A DNA stretch of 64,000 nt from Hippasteria phrygiana (GCA_037893225.1 JAZGUH010000774.1:434001-498000); one strand, 5' to 3'. Shown: positions 45,297-58,576, counted from the stretch's first letter. Numbers and translations are program-made. The notes: generated by a model from the letters alone, not told the origin.

Positions 45297-45737
45297 TTAA
45301 ACGTAGTGTACATGATTGGTCATTGTTGCAATTTTTTATAAATGGGCGGATTTGGGGGTTAGTATTTTATAGGAAATATCGTTCCGCTGACCTGTTCAAA
45401 GTTTTGCGTTGTTGGATGGCGAAAAAAACGAGAGAAAAACCGCGCTCCTTTTTTAACCGTCGGGCGGATGATAGCCTTTTAGGCGCGCGTGGCTACCCGG
45501 ACGAGTGGCGCGCCTTGGACATGCTGGCATTCAGGCTACAGGGTAGTTTTCCAACGATTTCCAGCTGGAAATCGTTGGAAAACGATATATATTTCCCATT
45601 TTCTTGACAACGACAGCACACCTGGTGCCATCATTTCACAGGATAATTGACACTACATTTACAGTCTAGTAAGGTATTTCGTAATAATTCAGTAAAAATA
45701 GAATTGGAGGATTACCAATCGTGTACACTACATTTAA
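45297..45737. mobile_element. Small inverted-repeat element (right arm)
   Basis: This is the mirrored copy of 30358-30798, with the 38-bp perfect palindrome at 45546-45583 and the same 25-bp inverted ends. Confidence 0.6.
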
Positions 45738-45961
45738 GTCATAAGTGAATATTAGTATTAAAATCAAATTTCAATACCACGTTTCATGAATGTCTCCAAT
45801 TATTTTATTAGTAGCTAATTAAATTGAATATACACGATGTAAACAATAAATGATTGCCCTGCTGATATGCATACAAACTCCGAGTGTGGATGTATGTTTG
45901 TTTGTCGATTCCGTGTTTTCGTAATTTAGTTTAGGCAATGTACATTGTGACCACAAATTGT

Positions 45962-46175
45962 TACACTGCAAATCCTGTTGGTAAAAGTTTAACCAACATT
46001 CTTAACCAACGTTGGGTCAAATATCAACTGGTGAAATAAATGGGAAAAACTCTATCCAACAGTTGTTGGTAAACATTTGACAAAATTAGTTGGTAAAACC
46101 TTTTTTCAACAATTGGGTAATCATCCATGACCGATTGTTGGGTAATTTATTGAAGAAAAAGTTGGTTAAAATTTA
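45962..46175. mobile_element. Truncated MITE (right arm)
   Basis: This half matches 29920-30133. The other terminal repeat is gone: at 46174-46176 the sequence joins the region just 3' of the DIRS remnant. The join shares two bases (TA) between its two ends, a short microhomology. Confidence 0.75.
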
Positions 46176-46299
46176 TGGGCGAGGATTTCACAAGGACCGC
46201 GAAAGTAGTAAACAACCGCCTTAAGTATCGGCCCATTGTGAACCCTAGTAGAAACATGTAAACCGTTAACAAGTAAAGGAAACTCACTACAAAAAGGTG

Positions 46300-47604
46300 T
46301 TACTGTCTGGCAGGGACCACCCCATCACTCTGGCGTCTACCATCGCCGGTTGGGTTTTCCCCATCATCATGGTCCTTTCCACGAGTCGTGGGCATCGAAG
46401 CTGTGAGGACCACGCGGCCCATCTGCCCCTCAGTCTGCAAGACGTCTTTGAGGTAGCATAAGGCAAATGTGGAGGCTGTCTTCCAGGCCGCCGCCTGCAA
46501 TATTTCGTGCATAGGGACACCCTTAAGAACGGCCCAAGACGTCACAGTTGCCCTAGTATCATGGGCATGCACGGAACCAGTCGATTGAGTTGGCCAGCCT
46601 GAGATGGATGTTCGAATGGCCCTAACCACCCAGCGAGAAATGGTATCACGGTAGGCGGCTCTGTGCGGGGGCGTTGTGTTCATTGAAGAAGTTCCCATGT
46701 GTACAAACATAAGCGGCTGGACCGGGTGCCCCCCTGTCGGTTGATGTAGGAAACGACAGTTGAGTTGTCCGAACGAATCCGAACGAATCTGAACAATCTG
46801 AACAAACTTCCCTGCCGTCCCTCTTTGAAAATAGGTCAGGGCCTTTTTCACAGCCAGCAGTTCCAGGATATTGATATGGAGAGCCCGCTCCACTTGAGAC
46901 CAGGTCCCGGCGACCGAGCCCTCTCCGAAGTGTGCTCCCCAGCCGTCGCGTGACGCATCCGTGGTTAGCGTCAACGTTGGTTGGGGGAGACGGAACCTCA
47001 GACCGGTTGAAAGATTGTGTGGGTTGTTCCACCACGTTAGATGATGGCGGACCGGTGGGAGGGGGAGAGCATCGGCATTAGCTTGAACAGCAGATGGCGT
47101 TTTGGCCGGTAGTGGGCAAGTAAATGCAGCTGAATTGGCCGCATATATAATCGGCAGTAAGGTATCAGATCCACCATACTGGCCATTAGACCCAAGAGGC
47201 GGAGCCAGGCCACCGCTGTGGCTGCGTCGGCCGACATCAGCAGGACTGTGCATTCCACAAGATTCTCCAGACGTTCTGGAGTGGCAAAGGCGACGCTGCA
47301 GGACAGATCCAACTCCGCCCCCAGAAAGGTTGTGCGAGTTGACGGCAGGGGACTTTTCGTCGTTGCATAGAAAGCCCAGACTGGCTGCAACTTCCCTTGT
47401 GGTGTTTACAGCCTGACGGGTTTGGCTTTCGGACATGCCCACAATTAGCCAGTCGTCCAAATAGACGAAGATGAGAACGCCTCGTTGTCTGAGGATAGCT
47501 GCCACAACCTTTGCCAATCGTGTGAATACCTTTGGTGCGGTGGAAAGTCCGAACGGGAGAACGATGAATTCGTAAGCTACTCCGGAGGAACCGGAGGAAC
47601 TCAA
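46300..47604 (-). pseudogene. DIRS-like RT (C-terminal), RNase H and recombinase tail in one frame (right arm)
   Basis: The frame runs from VAYEFIVLPFGLSTAP through IFVYLDDWLIVG (RT catalytic box), LTTDASRDGWGAHFG and LELLAVKKAL (RNase H) to HDTRATVTSWAVLKG and FALCYLKDVL (recombinase). The segment between RNase H and recombinase is read out of its normal frame, so the fusion is accidental. The RT N-terminal half (DLKDAYLHVPI and upstream) lies in another frame at 47605-48145. It is not functional. Confidence 0.88.
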
Positions 47605-48179
47605 AATGACTGTCGCGAATGGGCACGTGGAGATAGGCGTCCTTTAGATCCAAGGTCGCAGCCCATGACTGTACGGGTAGGGAATCCAACACTGTACAGA
47701 GTGTTTCCATCCTGAACCGCTGTTGTCGAATACATTCGTTGAGTGGCCGAAGGTTCAGGATGGGACGCCATTCTCCGGGTTGCTTCTTGGGAGTGAGAAA
47801 GAATGTGGAGAAGAACCCGTTGTTTTCCTGTCCCTGGGGTACTATCCGTATTGCAAGTTTCCGGAGGAGAGATAATATTTCCGACTCCAGTGCCCGACGT
47901 TTGATCAGGTCGGAGGGAACTGGAATGGGACGACAGATCGTGTCCGACTGGGGGGGGGGGGGGGGGGGGAGGGGGGGTGCTTGTAAATTATAGAGCGTAT
48001 CCGAGAGATACAGAGTCGAGCACCCACCTGTCGGAACAAAAACGGGCCCAAGTCTCTGCGAAAAGTTTGAGACGGCCACCGAGTTACGCCAAGGTCCCCC
48101 TCCAAAGCCCCATACCAGAGCGAAGGGCAGTGGAAGACCTTCCACCTCTATATCGACGGCCAGAGGGCAATGACCGATA

Positions 48180-49290
48180 ATGAGGTGCCGAGGGTGTCAG
48201 TGTGTAGGCGAGGGTTGGGCTGTAGCAGTTGTGACTGTAGCAGATTGGCCTGATCGGAAACAAAAGGGCTTCAGTGGCTTGCGCGGAAAGCGTGAAGGTG
48301 TGTTGTTACCGCGCCTGGCCGGCCGAGACTCCTTAGCCTTTCTGATGTTTATCTTCTCAGCGGCTGTAATCCGCTTCGCTTCATCCTCCAGGGAGAAAAA
48401 TAGTGTCAAATACATTCGATCTTCAGACCAATGTAGCGAAAAGGGAGATTCGGGTAAACTGCTCCATGCACAACTGCAAACAATCATCCATACATCGGAA
48501 TGCAATTTCAGTAGACTCTGGGGAAACTTCAGAGTCACCTTCACAGGCACATACCAAGAACTCGGAAAGCAACTATGAAAAACAACTAACTTTCAATCCA
48601 AAACGTGAAGCAGTGTCCAATTTGCCGCGCACGCGGTCTTGAAATGGGGATTTCCCCGACGCACGGCCGCCTCTGTCGGCCGCCATTTTATATTTGGCAG
48701 CGTCCGGAATAACCGGTACTGTTATTAAAATAGCTGTCATGATCTTTTAGTGGAGTTCTAAAGGCCCGTGCCTTTATGTTGTCTTTGGGTCGCCATCGTT
48801 TATACGCCACCAAAGCTCTGATGCGGTCCGTACAAACTTTATCCACAGGGAACGCCGGAAAAACCTGTCCCGGGTCCGAGACTCGGACGGGGCGGTTCGG
48901 CGTTTGAAAGACTGCCGTTCGTCCGGTACCATCTGTGGTTCTGCCGCAGCCGGGATCTTAAGTACCCGGACCATATCTTTCATAACCGCCAGAAGTCGGA
49001 AGTCAGTAGCCGAAAGGGGGGTTACGTCAGTGGACTCTTCGCCGGAAGAATGATCATCACCGGATAGAGGGCCAACGTCCATCCGGGGACCGGGGCCAAG
49101 CCGCCAGAACCCGAGGCTTCGCCCCCGTCGGCCCCTGGTGCCGCTCGGTACCCTCGTGGGGTCGGTCGGTCATGAGCGGACTCCCATGGCGGTCGAAAAC
49201 TCCGGCCGACATCGGAGTTAGAGTTCGTGTCCGAGAAGTTTTCTGATGGACACAACGACATAGGCCATGGGCCAAGGCCCAAAAAGAGCT
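48180..49290 (-). pseudogene. gag: DIRS-like gag (right arm), lacking the splice acceptor
   Basis: This is the mirrored gag remnant. At about 48391 the sequence passes from TTTTTCTCCCT directly to GGAGGATGAAGCGAAG, skipping the 80 bp that in the left arm hold TTAG and DGARARLDALPLLGPDLF. Without it neither splicing nor read-through would restore the gag frame found on the left. Confidence 0.75.
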
Positions 49291-50943
49291 TCTTTCGTAA
49301 CGTACCTAAGGAGGAGGATTTCTTTTTGGTTGGTTCAATAGAAATAGATATCACAGATAGTATTTGGGTTGTTCTTAGTTGTGAATCTTGTTTGTTAATG
49401 AGCACTGCACTCTTAAAAAAAAAATCGATTTCTTCTAACGGAAAGAGGCTGAAAAATGACTAGTCTTGCGCAGTTCACCGTGTGTATGTGACGTCTGGGA
49501 GCCATACACTAGTCTCCATAGTACCGCGCCATTGTTTACGTAAATTCAGCAACCGCAGGAGACTACGAGAGAGCGACGCATAAGAGAGCGGTTCTAACGT
49601 GGACTTCGGCGATATTTCTTACAACTGTCGACCTGACAGAGGAAAATTTAAACTTCAAAATACAAAATCTGGGACAGAACGTATCATAGCTCTTGCAGGT
49701 TTCCTGAGTTTGAAAATATTTTCTTTAGAAATACGTCAAAACAACGAGTGTTTGAGGCCGTTTGTGTCATGTTTACTTCGTACATCAGCTGCTTGGTGGG
49801 TGCACGTACAGTGTATGCACCCTCCATTTTCAGGTCGCTGACGCAATGCTTTCAAGCAAAACTGTAATGAAGGTGAGGTTATTTCTCCCGTATATTATCG
49901 ATAAATTGATGCAATGGTCAGGCATGTTTTGGTTGATTTTTCAAACTACATACAACGAAGACTCGGTCCCATGTATTCATGTGCATCATAAATGTAGGCC
50001 TTTGCAAGGGCCCTAACGTTAAACCAGGATTACTAGCAGAACTGCATTTTCGTCTGCAGGTCTAGTGTTGGTCGAGACTGCTGTCATGGTCATTATGGCA
50101 GTGTTCTTTTAAAAATGAAATGTTGGGAGGTTTATATGGTATTTAGTGTAGTTTGAGGTTTGTGGGGGGGGGGGGGGGTGTTCTGTTGAGAAAAGGTCTT
50201 ACACACTGTGTGTAAAGTCATCACTTTCTGAATGTTTTGTTTTCAAGGGACACTAGTTGAATAGGAAAGAATGTAGTATTGAGACGCCATTGTGTTGGTT
50301 ATGAACAATGTCTATGGTGACTCATGACCATTTTTAGACATTTTCAATGTCCCAAATTCATGTTTTTTTTCCTTTTCAACATATATCTGCAATGACTAAC
50401 CATCATTGAAGTAAGATATGGTGAACAAAAGTAGCGGCAGGATGTTGCATTCTTTCCGTTGAATATTTTTAATAATTCCAAAAACAATGAGCCAAACTGT
50501 TGCGCCCTTTAACCACCCCGCCCCTAAAAAACCCACATTGGTTGGGTTGATTTTGCACAACATGACATGTTCCAGCAAGTTGTTTCCAATAAATTTGCCT
50601 GACAAGTTCAAAATTTTCCAATACATTTTGTTAATTGGCCTTTATCAGGAGTTTCAGGACATCCTGGAGATATTAGCAAACTATATCAACATCTGAGAGA
50701 AGGATCCAACCATATTGAATATTAATTTTACATGTATTTATAATTGTTTTCCTTTTTTTCAGCACGAGGGGTCTACCACCAGTCACTGAAGGACAAAGGA
50801 TCTTTCAAAAGGGCCCATAGAAATTTCACCAGCACGATCAACACAGAAAAAACTTTTGTGCACGCCTTTTTGTGCATGCCCTGTTGGACTTCACCAAGGA
50901 CTGGATCGACTGGGCATTCCATTCATTCATCAAGGAAGAAAGG
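49291..50943. other. Right arm, between DIRS and R1; one unexplained open frame
   Basis: This is the mirror of 24336-25990. It has short frames at 49599-50016 and the start of the 109-codon frame 50744-51073, which follows a splice-acceptor-like TTTTTTTCAG. A run of 14 G is at 50165-50178. No function is assigned. Confidence 0.35.
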
Positions 50944-52356
50944 CAACCTGATTTTATGTGACCTTATTTTTTGGGTCCAGGCAATTATTTTAGCTTTCTA
51001 TGTTGCATGTTGTACTTATGCCTTGTTAAATTTCACTGACGAGGCGGCCCTGATGAAGCTACTTGGATTTTGAGCAGACATTGGAGCTAAAGTAATTTTC
51101 CTTCGAGAAAGTGTCTTGCAAGTTCCATTACTTAACGTGACCAGATGCAAGTACTACTAAGGGATATCTTTCTTAATATGCCATCAACCATTACGTAATT
51201 TAAGGCCACTCATTCTTCAGTCTTGTTCCTTGATGGACAATACAATGTGTGATATTCACTCAATTTTTAAATATCGGTGACTGTTTTATAACTTAATTAT
51301 GCCATTCTTCAACTGGAACTGTAAGGTCTGAGAAGAACAGTGGACTGTGGCCATCTATTTTTTAAATTAATGTTGCAAGATAACGGTCAGTGCCCAATTT
51401 TTTTCCAATAACTGTTGGAAGTAAATTTCTAATTCAAGACTGAAATGAGTAAACAATTCTGAATTAATAATTTCAATGGCTAAAATCACTTTCCAAGGTG
51501 CTGTACTTTGCAATTCTTGTTTTAGTAAGTACATGTAATAATAACGAATGAAAAAAAAAGAATGCTGACAAAAGTTAACATGTTCATATATTAACAAATA
51601 TATTCTTGTCCATTCCATGATCAGCATGTGAAATTTGAGAAATTACACTTCTAAGTTATTTTCAGTAAATTGATTGATTATATTTTTGTAGATATTCTTG
51701 AAATGATAAAAAGAAAAAATTGTACTCAATCTAACACCCTTGCAATACAGGTGTAATTTTACAAGGGGTGATTAGTCTGTCTGGAAACACCCTTCCCCCT
51801 ACAAACGTTTTTGTTCAGGGGACTGAACAATTTTTTTTCTGATGCAATGGTTTAAACAAGTAAATGTAGGAACAATTTGAACTACTTTAAAGGTTTAGCG
51901 TACTTGTTCATCATGCATGCTGCTCTATAGCAAATGAAGAGTTTCATTAGAATACTTCAAACTTAAGTTGCCTTTTTAAATATGAGGTAGAATGACAGGG
52001 AATAGGTGTGTACATCTGTATACTGTTAAGACTACTATAAACAATAAATACCTCTCAGGAATATTCTGATATGAAGTACAAGTTCAATATATATTTGCTT
52101 TCTTTTTAAATATATTAAACTACACTAAAAACACAGAAAGCATCTTTAACTAGTAAAGACAATTAAGATGAACATAAGGATTACTCTCACTTAAATGTTT
52201 GCTTTGGTTTTCATAAGCTAATATAACTCGTAATACTAGTAGTAAAAATGAAAATGTGCACCCATATAACCCAGATTCCTCGTAAAAATGTATGGCCCCC
52301 ACGAGCTATAATTTCAAAATGTTGTCAAGGCATGGTTTCATTAATACTAATTTTAT
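50944..52356 (+). repeat. Dispersed repeat R1, copy 3 (right arm)
   Basis: This is the mirrored partner of 22923-24335 and has the same orientation as copy 1 at 7700-11724. It is uninterrupted at the Penelope target. Confidence 0.85.
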
Positions 52357-53287
52357 ATATATTTTTCTGGGGGGTTGGGGGGGTTGGTTCTGTACTCGTT
52401 CCTTCTGACCCGATTTTTATAAAATTCTTTGAAAAAATACATGTCTTTGGAATTATGCGTAAATTGTTCAATATTGTGAAAAGTTTAAAATTGATTTGTT
52501 CGGATAAAGCTACCGCCCTTCCCCATACAAGTATGCCTTAATTTTACCTACTACTGAATGAAAGTCTTTATATCTTGTTAAATAATATTAGTCGAGATGC
52601 CTTGCTTACAATTTTAATAAAGTAATGAAATAAGTGAGATTACACAGCATTCCCGATGAAACCCAGCGCTTGTTAACGCGGCCGCGGATAGACATCCGCA
52701 GTCGCCGCTACTGCACGAGCGATCTCGGCGAAATTGCTGTCCAGTTGTTCCCCCTTTGCACACAGTGTGTCACCTTGTTCCATTACGTTTCAGTAAAGGG
52801 GAACACTTTTTCCTTTGGCAGATTGTGCAACACGTATTATGCACCGAAATCACGAATGCATGTCATGTCCGTCACCTCCGGACGTCGCCATCTTGGATTG
52901 CGCAACATCTTGTTACCAGACGCTCCAATACATTGTTAACATTGATCGATAGCAGAGGGACCCGACTTTTTTTGACAGCCCGAACTTTTTACAACTACAT
53001 AAAAGCAAACAAAACAAGACAAAAAGAACAAGGTTCACACAATTCAGTCTATTTTTGGCTTCGTTTTAATATGATTTGCAGGTATATTGCTGAGGTACGT
53101 AACGTAAATTGAAAACTAAAGCACTTTTTGCGACTCGGCCCACGGCCTAACAACTCATCCCTACGATCCGGAGAAGTCAGTTTCCGAGAGGGGTAAGCTG
53201 ATCGTTTAGCGGGGGCTGACGTTATTGACGAACGCTGGGGCACCAGGAATACCAGTTTAGCTAACAATTCCTGAAAACCCCGCAGCA
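52357..53287. other. Right arm, between R1 and LINE; no gene recognised
   Basis: This is the mirror of 22001-22922, with the same GC-richer patch at about 52650-52920. I see no supported feature. Confidence 0.35.
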
Positions 53288-54459
53288 GGAGTGCTTGCGT
53301 GCTGTTCCCTTTCCTATGACGACGACGGTGATGGTAATCAGTGAAACGGCCAGACGAGGATTGTCCGATTGTCTGTGCGATTTCTTAGATACCCTGAAAA
53401 TCAGCACCAATGATCTTACCTGCTTGTTTGTCTATACGCTGTAGTTTCTTAAGATTGCACAAAGTGAGTGACTTAAACCAACTAATACAACAAAAAATGA
53501 CATTGGATTAAATGGTGCTCTGCTAGAAAGGTCTAAGAATCTGGTTACTAACATTAAAAGATCTTAATTTCCTTTAAGAGTACAGCCGTTGGTTGGATTT
53601 TTTTGAGATTCTAATTGTGTTTGCATTCCAATTTAATTTGTCATCTACCAGATTTCCACAGGTTCTGTTATGGTCGTTGTTTTCCGGAAATCAAATATCA
53701 TTATTTTAGTTTTATGTACATTTAGAATGAAATGATTTTGGTCACACCATTTAACAATTTTGTTGATTGCATTCCTATATACTCAAACTCACAGTTATTG
53801 GTAATCAGTCCAGACAAGGCAGTGTCATCAGCATATTTTGTGATGACACATGATCCCCCATCAAGATACAAATCACAAAGAGAATAATAAGGGTGACAGA
53901 ACACACCCTTGGGGGACCCCTGTATTAATGTGAATGACATCTGACATTGTATTGGCAAACTTGACCCTCTGTGATCTATCTAATAAAAAAATCATTGATC
54001 CAGAGTGCGAGGTAGGGGTTAACACTATGCACTTTCCTTTATAGGAGAACATGAGGTTTAATAGTATTGAAGGCCGAAGAGAAATCGAAAAATACGGTGC
54101 GAACATAATTTCTTGGTTTTTCAAGGTGGTCATAAATATTATGTGAAAATGTAATCATGGCATCCACTCCACCACGTTTTTCCCTGTATGCAAACTGAAA
54201 AGGGTCTGTAGAGTTCAGAGTTTCCACAGTAAGGATGCCTCGAACGATTTTTTCCAAAGCATTTCATCACGATGGCAGTTAGGGCTACTGGTCTGTAGTC
54301 ATTAAGAACAATCGGGTTGGATTTCTTGGGAACTGGAACAATTGTAGAGGATTTCCATAAACTTGGAACCTTGTGGCAGTCCAGGGACCAATGGAACAGT
54401 TGTAGAAACACCCCCGCTAACTTCTTGTAGCAAGACTTCAGGATCCTCCCTGAGATCCC

Positions 54460-56090
54460 TGTAAGACTATTGTCAACGCAAACAAATAAACACGGATCAC
54501 TGGTTTCTGATTATTATCTTTATTAAAAACAATTAACCAATACTATGGTGGTCAATCACAACAAGGTTATTTTATGAATTTGGCACAAGAAATTGCATAA
54601 AGCAAATTGATGATTCTTACAAAATGTTATTTGCCTTGCAACAATTATATTAAACTTATAATTCGTCAAACAATCCACAAGGACAATAAACTTATGTTAG
54701 ACACGAAGGTCTATCAAATGTTATTTGGAAGGGTGTGCATGTCCACTACACACTTACTTTACACTACTCTTTACACTACTTATTTGTAGATTCACACAGT
54801 TTGACTTTACATCTACAAATTTAAATGGCTTTATGTTGCAAACTCAGCACACTTGGTACTTTCCTATCCAACAAATTAATACTAGCCGGTCTTGTTGTTT
54901 TAACAATACACTTTACCGCAAGTTTACTTTTAATTTGGACATGCTGTGGTGAATACACCCTATATTACACTTACAAAACTCTCGGACCAAGAAATTATGA
55001 CGAAATGCCATATTAACAGTTTTATAAAGTTCTGGGGTCAAGTTGACCAGCTGGGCTGTGAAGTGGTCTCACCAATCGGCCCTCTGGTTTTCGGGGTAGT
55101 ACCCATTGTCTCGACAGAGATAGCTGGTGCCAGCCGCAGATCCTTTCAGACCAGTCACGGGTGTAAGAGACAAAATCCCTCGGCTGAAAACCCAGGATTG
55201 CTATCTGAAAATTGCAATTAAAATAACCGATCCCGAATAATAGTAATCTTGTGATCGCAAGTTATTTGCATAAAATAATGTACACAGGTGATGCAAGATT
55301 TTACAACAATAAGGACGCTAAGGCTTCAAACAGTACATGTATGTCAAGAAAGTAAATCACTCAAAAAAATAAAATAAGAGCACTATGAATTTAACTCACA
55401 GTTTTGCAGCGAGTCCTTCCGCTTCTGGTCAGCAGCTCACCAACAAAAGATGGAGACTGAATGCCCCGCTAGCAATGCTGCAGTACACGGCTTCAAACTG
55501 CCTTGGCTAAGTTGCAACACAAGTGTCACCAAAGTCTGAATACTTTGGACACAAGTCAAAAGATGCAGCAGCAACAGCAGAGTGGAATCAACAACACTCA
55601 GTGAGCTCTCAAGGTAGAGTGGGCCACCAGTCACACTGAACATACACACTTATATGCCCACACACCTCTACACACACACCCAGTCATGTAAACGGGTGCA
55701 ATCGTGGACCTCCCATTGTTCCTCTTTTGTTTATACTCTAACTTTTTCGGAAGGCCTCCCATTGGTTTTGTACACGATTTTCAATCGTGGACGTTAGGTC
55801 AAACGTGGACCCCTTTGTCTACGCTCGAATTCTTTTGTCCTAGGTCCACGATTGCCGGCATATACAAACTCCTCTACACACACCTCTACACACACAAGTA
55901 ATCAAACACAAAGGAACTACACCCAAGTAAGGAATGTCTACTGCACACAGCTCTGATACAGGAATGCCCCTAACTAATTGAATATTCACATGGGAAAGAA
56001 AAACATTTGCATTACAATCTCTAACTTGACTCCAAGGAGGAAAAGAAGAGACACATCCAAAAATAAAAATAAATCGAACTGACTGTTACA
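54460..56090 (-). mobile_element. Solo LTR (right arm), with a nested insertion
   Basis: This is the same insertion as 19407-20832, flanked by ATCCC on both sides (54455-54459 and 56091-56095), the complement of the left-arm GGGAT. It is 1631 bp long because of a 207-bp insertion present only here. Identical position in both arms means the LTR was inserted before the arms separated. Confidence 0.9.
55698..55855. mobile_element. MITE nested in the right-arm LTR
   Basis: The ends GCAATCGTGGACCT and AGGTCCACGATTGC are perfect 14-bp inverted repeats, and CAATCGTGGAC recurs inside. The left-arm LTR lacks this segment. The full extra sequence (207 bp) also includes a short duplication of the CTCTACACACAC-type flank. 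Confidence 0.75.
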
Positions 56091-57075
56091 ATCCCATCAG
56101 GTCCAGCTGATTTGTTTGGTTTAATGGCCTTAAAGGATTTCTCAACTGCAGCAGTTAAGAGTCGCAACTTGTTGTCGTTGTTTAAACTTGACACCAGTCC
56201 ATATACAGCGGGATGTGATGTAATCTGTCTTGATCAAAGCGCCCATAAAACTGCTTCAACTCATCAGCGAACTGCTATCACCAGCTGGCACATTCTACTT
56301 GTTGCGCTGAGTATACCCTGTAATGTCCTTCATAGCATCCCATCATGTATAAGTTTTCAAAAAATCTGCACTTTGTCATCCAACACGAAAAAACTTAAAA
56401 ACACGAACACTTTAAAACATGAATGAAGCACAGTTTGCAAGAAAGGATTGCATCATCGAATCTGACGGCACTTAATTCCAAAAAAAAAATGTATATCATG
56501 CACGATTTGAATACAGTGCAAAATTACCGCCTAAATGTGTCCTTCCATCTCTTAACTGTTGCTGGAGTGATAACTGGTTATGATGTAAACATTGTGTCCT
56601 TGGTTGTAGAAAAATTGAGAAAAGTTTAAACATTTGACAGTCAAACTATAACATGGTATCCAAATTGCAGGAGTAACTTTGATGATTGAAAACCTATAGT
56701 GGGCCTATATATACTCTTGGTATGCTGTACCGAAATATCCATAGTGCACACTGAATAATTTTGCAAAAATTAATCAGCAGAACGAGGAAAAATTCAATGC
56801 CAGTACCTATACTTTGCCAACAAGTTCACATGGTTCAAGACCTGAATGTACAGAGTGATAACAAAAAGTCCGAACATTTAGATCGGTTCTTCAGACTAGG
56901 CACCGCAGGCAAAATACTGTGGTAGAAATATAATTTAGGAGGTTGGGCAGTTTTATCCATGAGAACTTGAGCCCCGTTCCAGTGACTGATTATTACGTAA
57001 CAGGTGTACAGAAAAGACTGGTGATTTTCAGACCATCCAATTCAATACTTACCTCTTAGAACCGATAACTTTCCA

Positions 57076-58323
57076 CAATTTATTACTTATTGTGGGCCCA
57101 TTTTTTCATTTAATGACTCATTGGAAAGTTTATATCTGATGTAATTCTATTAAATTATCTATTTCATTTGATAACTTATTAGGGTTTTAAGACCTTCACA
57201 TGTATAAAGATCTAGATATAAACATTTCAAAATACAAACAAAGTATACTGCGATAAAAAAAAATGAAAATGGCCCAGCAGAGCATTTGACTGTGTTAGTA
57301 AGTGTAGTTATCACATACCGAATGCATATCCACAATGATGTCAGTGAATCCATCAGGCCAACATTTCTTTTCTTTTTTCGGCTTTGCCACCGACTTCTTG
57401 AATTACAGAGATGCAAACCATATGGAAGTATTCTAACGTTTGGCTTTATATCAACCGATTGAATGAGATACGAGGAAGTTTTTGCCGATTCAATTATACA
57501 TGATTTGGTTATGTGCATAGCATTTTCAAATGCGCTATCCTTAAATTTGTCTTGCTAGACCTCCCCAGACCCAAAGTTTAGGGTTTGTAGCTAGGCTACT
57601 CTTCAGCCCGAATGGAGCTTTGACGAGCACGACGGACCGAAGTCATCTTCACGCTCACCGGGCGTGTTTAGGCCTAAACGTTGGACGAACCCCCTGGTTT
57701 TATTTTGTTTTCATGAAAATACGCATAAAGTAAAGAAGGTAGGCCTACATCAAATACAAACACTTTTTGAGGCAGAGAGGCCGAGTTATGTTTTTATTGA
57801 TATTTTATAATTTTTTTTCAAAAGAAACCAAACCGCCGACCCTGATTCTGTCGATTTTTACGGTCGGTCGGTGCAAGGGCAACACAAACAGTTTTGTTGG
57901 CCTTAAATAGTGTACACCGCCCTTTTCCCTTTGCTCCTTGTCTCGAACGCAAACATCATGGCCAAAATCGTCTTTTCTTCTGCAAAAAGCATAACAACAA
58001 CCTCATAAATTAGTCCAAGAAGTATTAACCAAGTCTTGAAGTTCAAAGAATATACCTCTATTATTCTACTTTGGGAAAATTTAGGAAGATCAATGGGTAG
58101 GGAGATTTAAATCACATGGTTCCATTCCTTTCCCGTTCAGCTTCAAGTCCCACCTATGTTTCCAGCTCTAAATGGCGAATCTCCCCATGTCATCTCTCCA
58201 AGAGCTTTGTGCAGTCAAGCGTAACACATACAATAATCCAACAATGGATTGAAAATAAAGAGAATGCGTGTATTTCAGTCAACCGGCCAGGTGGTAATTT
58301 TCAAACCGCGTCTATAGACGTCA
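57076..58323. other. Outer right arm; no gene recognised
   Basis: This is the mirror of 16911-18157. The only long frame (57518-57159) has no known motif. Confidence 0.35.
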
Positions 58324-58576
58324 GCCGGGTTCAGGGGGTTTTAACTAACACCCGCGTTGGTTAAGAGGGTTAGTAGACTTGCTCCAAGCCCGCCTGGTAT
58401 AGTGCTAACAATGCCATACCCTTTTTGACAATTTATGAGAAAACAATTCCTTTCATGGCCATTCCTAAAATGAAAAATTCTTAAATGCGCTTTGACATAA
58501 AACTTAAGGACGCATTATCGGTAAAACAATTATGTGCACTGTAAAAATATGTCCCGAGAGTATGGTGTACTATAAG

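Larger units (their letters stand above)
46300..49290 (-). mobile_element. DIRS-like retrotransposon (right arm), internally deleted
   Basis: This is the mirrored copy of 25991-29057 with the same domain order: gag, RT, RNase H and recombinase tail. Relative to the left it lacks 80 bp of gag, including the putative splice acceptor, and has one fewer 9-bp unit in RT. Because of a small change in the RNase H region (GTTCGGATTCGTTCGGAC in place of the left-arm repeat) one 434-codon frame (47604-46300) now spans RT, RNase H and recombinase tail. Confidence 0.9.
53288..56347 (-). pseudogene. Rex1/CR1-like LINE reverse transcriptase, split by a solo LTR (right arm)
   Basis: This is the mirror of 19150-22000, carrying VPSLWKSSTIVPVPKK, VRTVFFDFSSAFNTIKPH, NTGVPQGCVLSPLLFSL and KYADDTALSG on the minus strand in broken frames. 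An extra frameshift interrupts the frame near 54250 (IVMKCFGKN) compared with the left arm. The solo LTR interrupts it between GPDGI and SGRIL-type residues at 54460-56090. Confidence 0.85.
38936..58324 (-). repeat. Right arm of the 41.4-kb palindrome
   Basis: This is the inverted copy of 16910-37213. Differences from the left arm include six rather than seven minisatellite units, loss of 737 bp between the DIRS and MITE remnants (junction at 46174-46176), loss of 80 bp in the DIRS gag, two rather than three 9-bp units in the DIRS RT, a 207-bp insertion near 55680-55880, and lack of the 263-bp fold-back. The outer edge is GACGTCAG ending at 58324, after which the sequences are unrelated. Confidence 0.97.

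Noticed and set aside
50744..51073. 109-codon frame as a gene or last exon
   Set aside because: A splice-acceptor-like site precedes it and it is the same in both arms, but no homology is recognised, and the part shared with R1 copy 1 has a stop codon. Noted as unexplained only.
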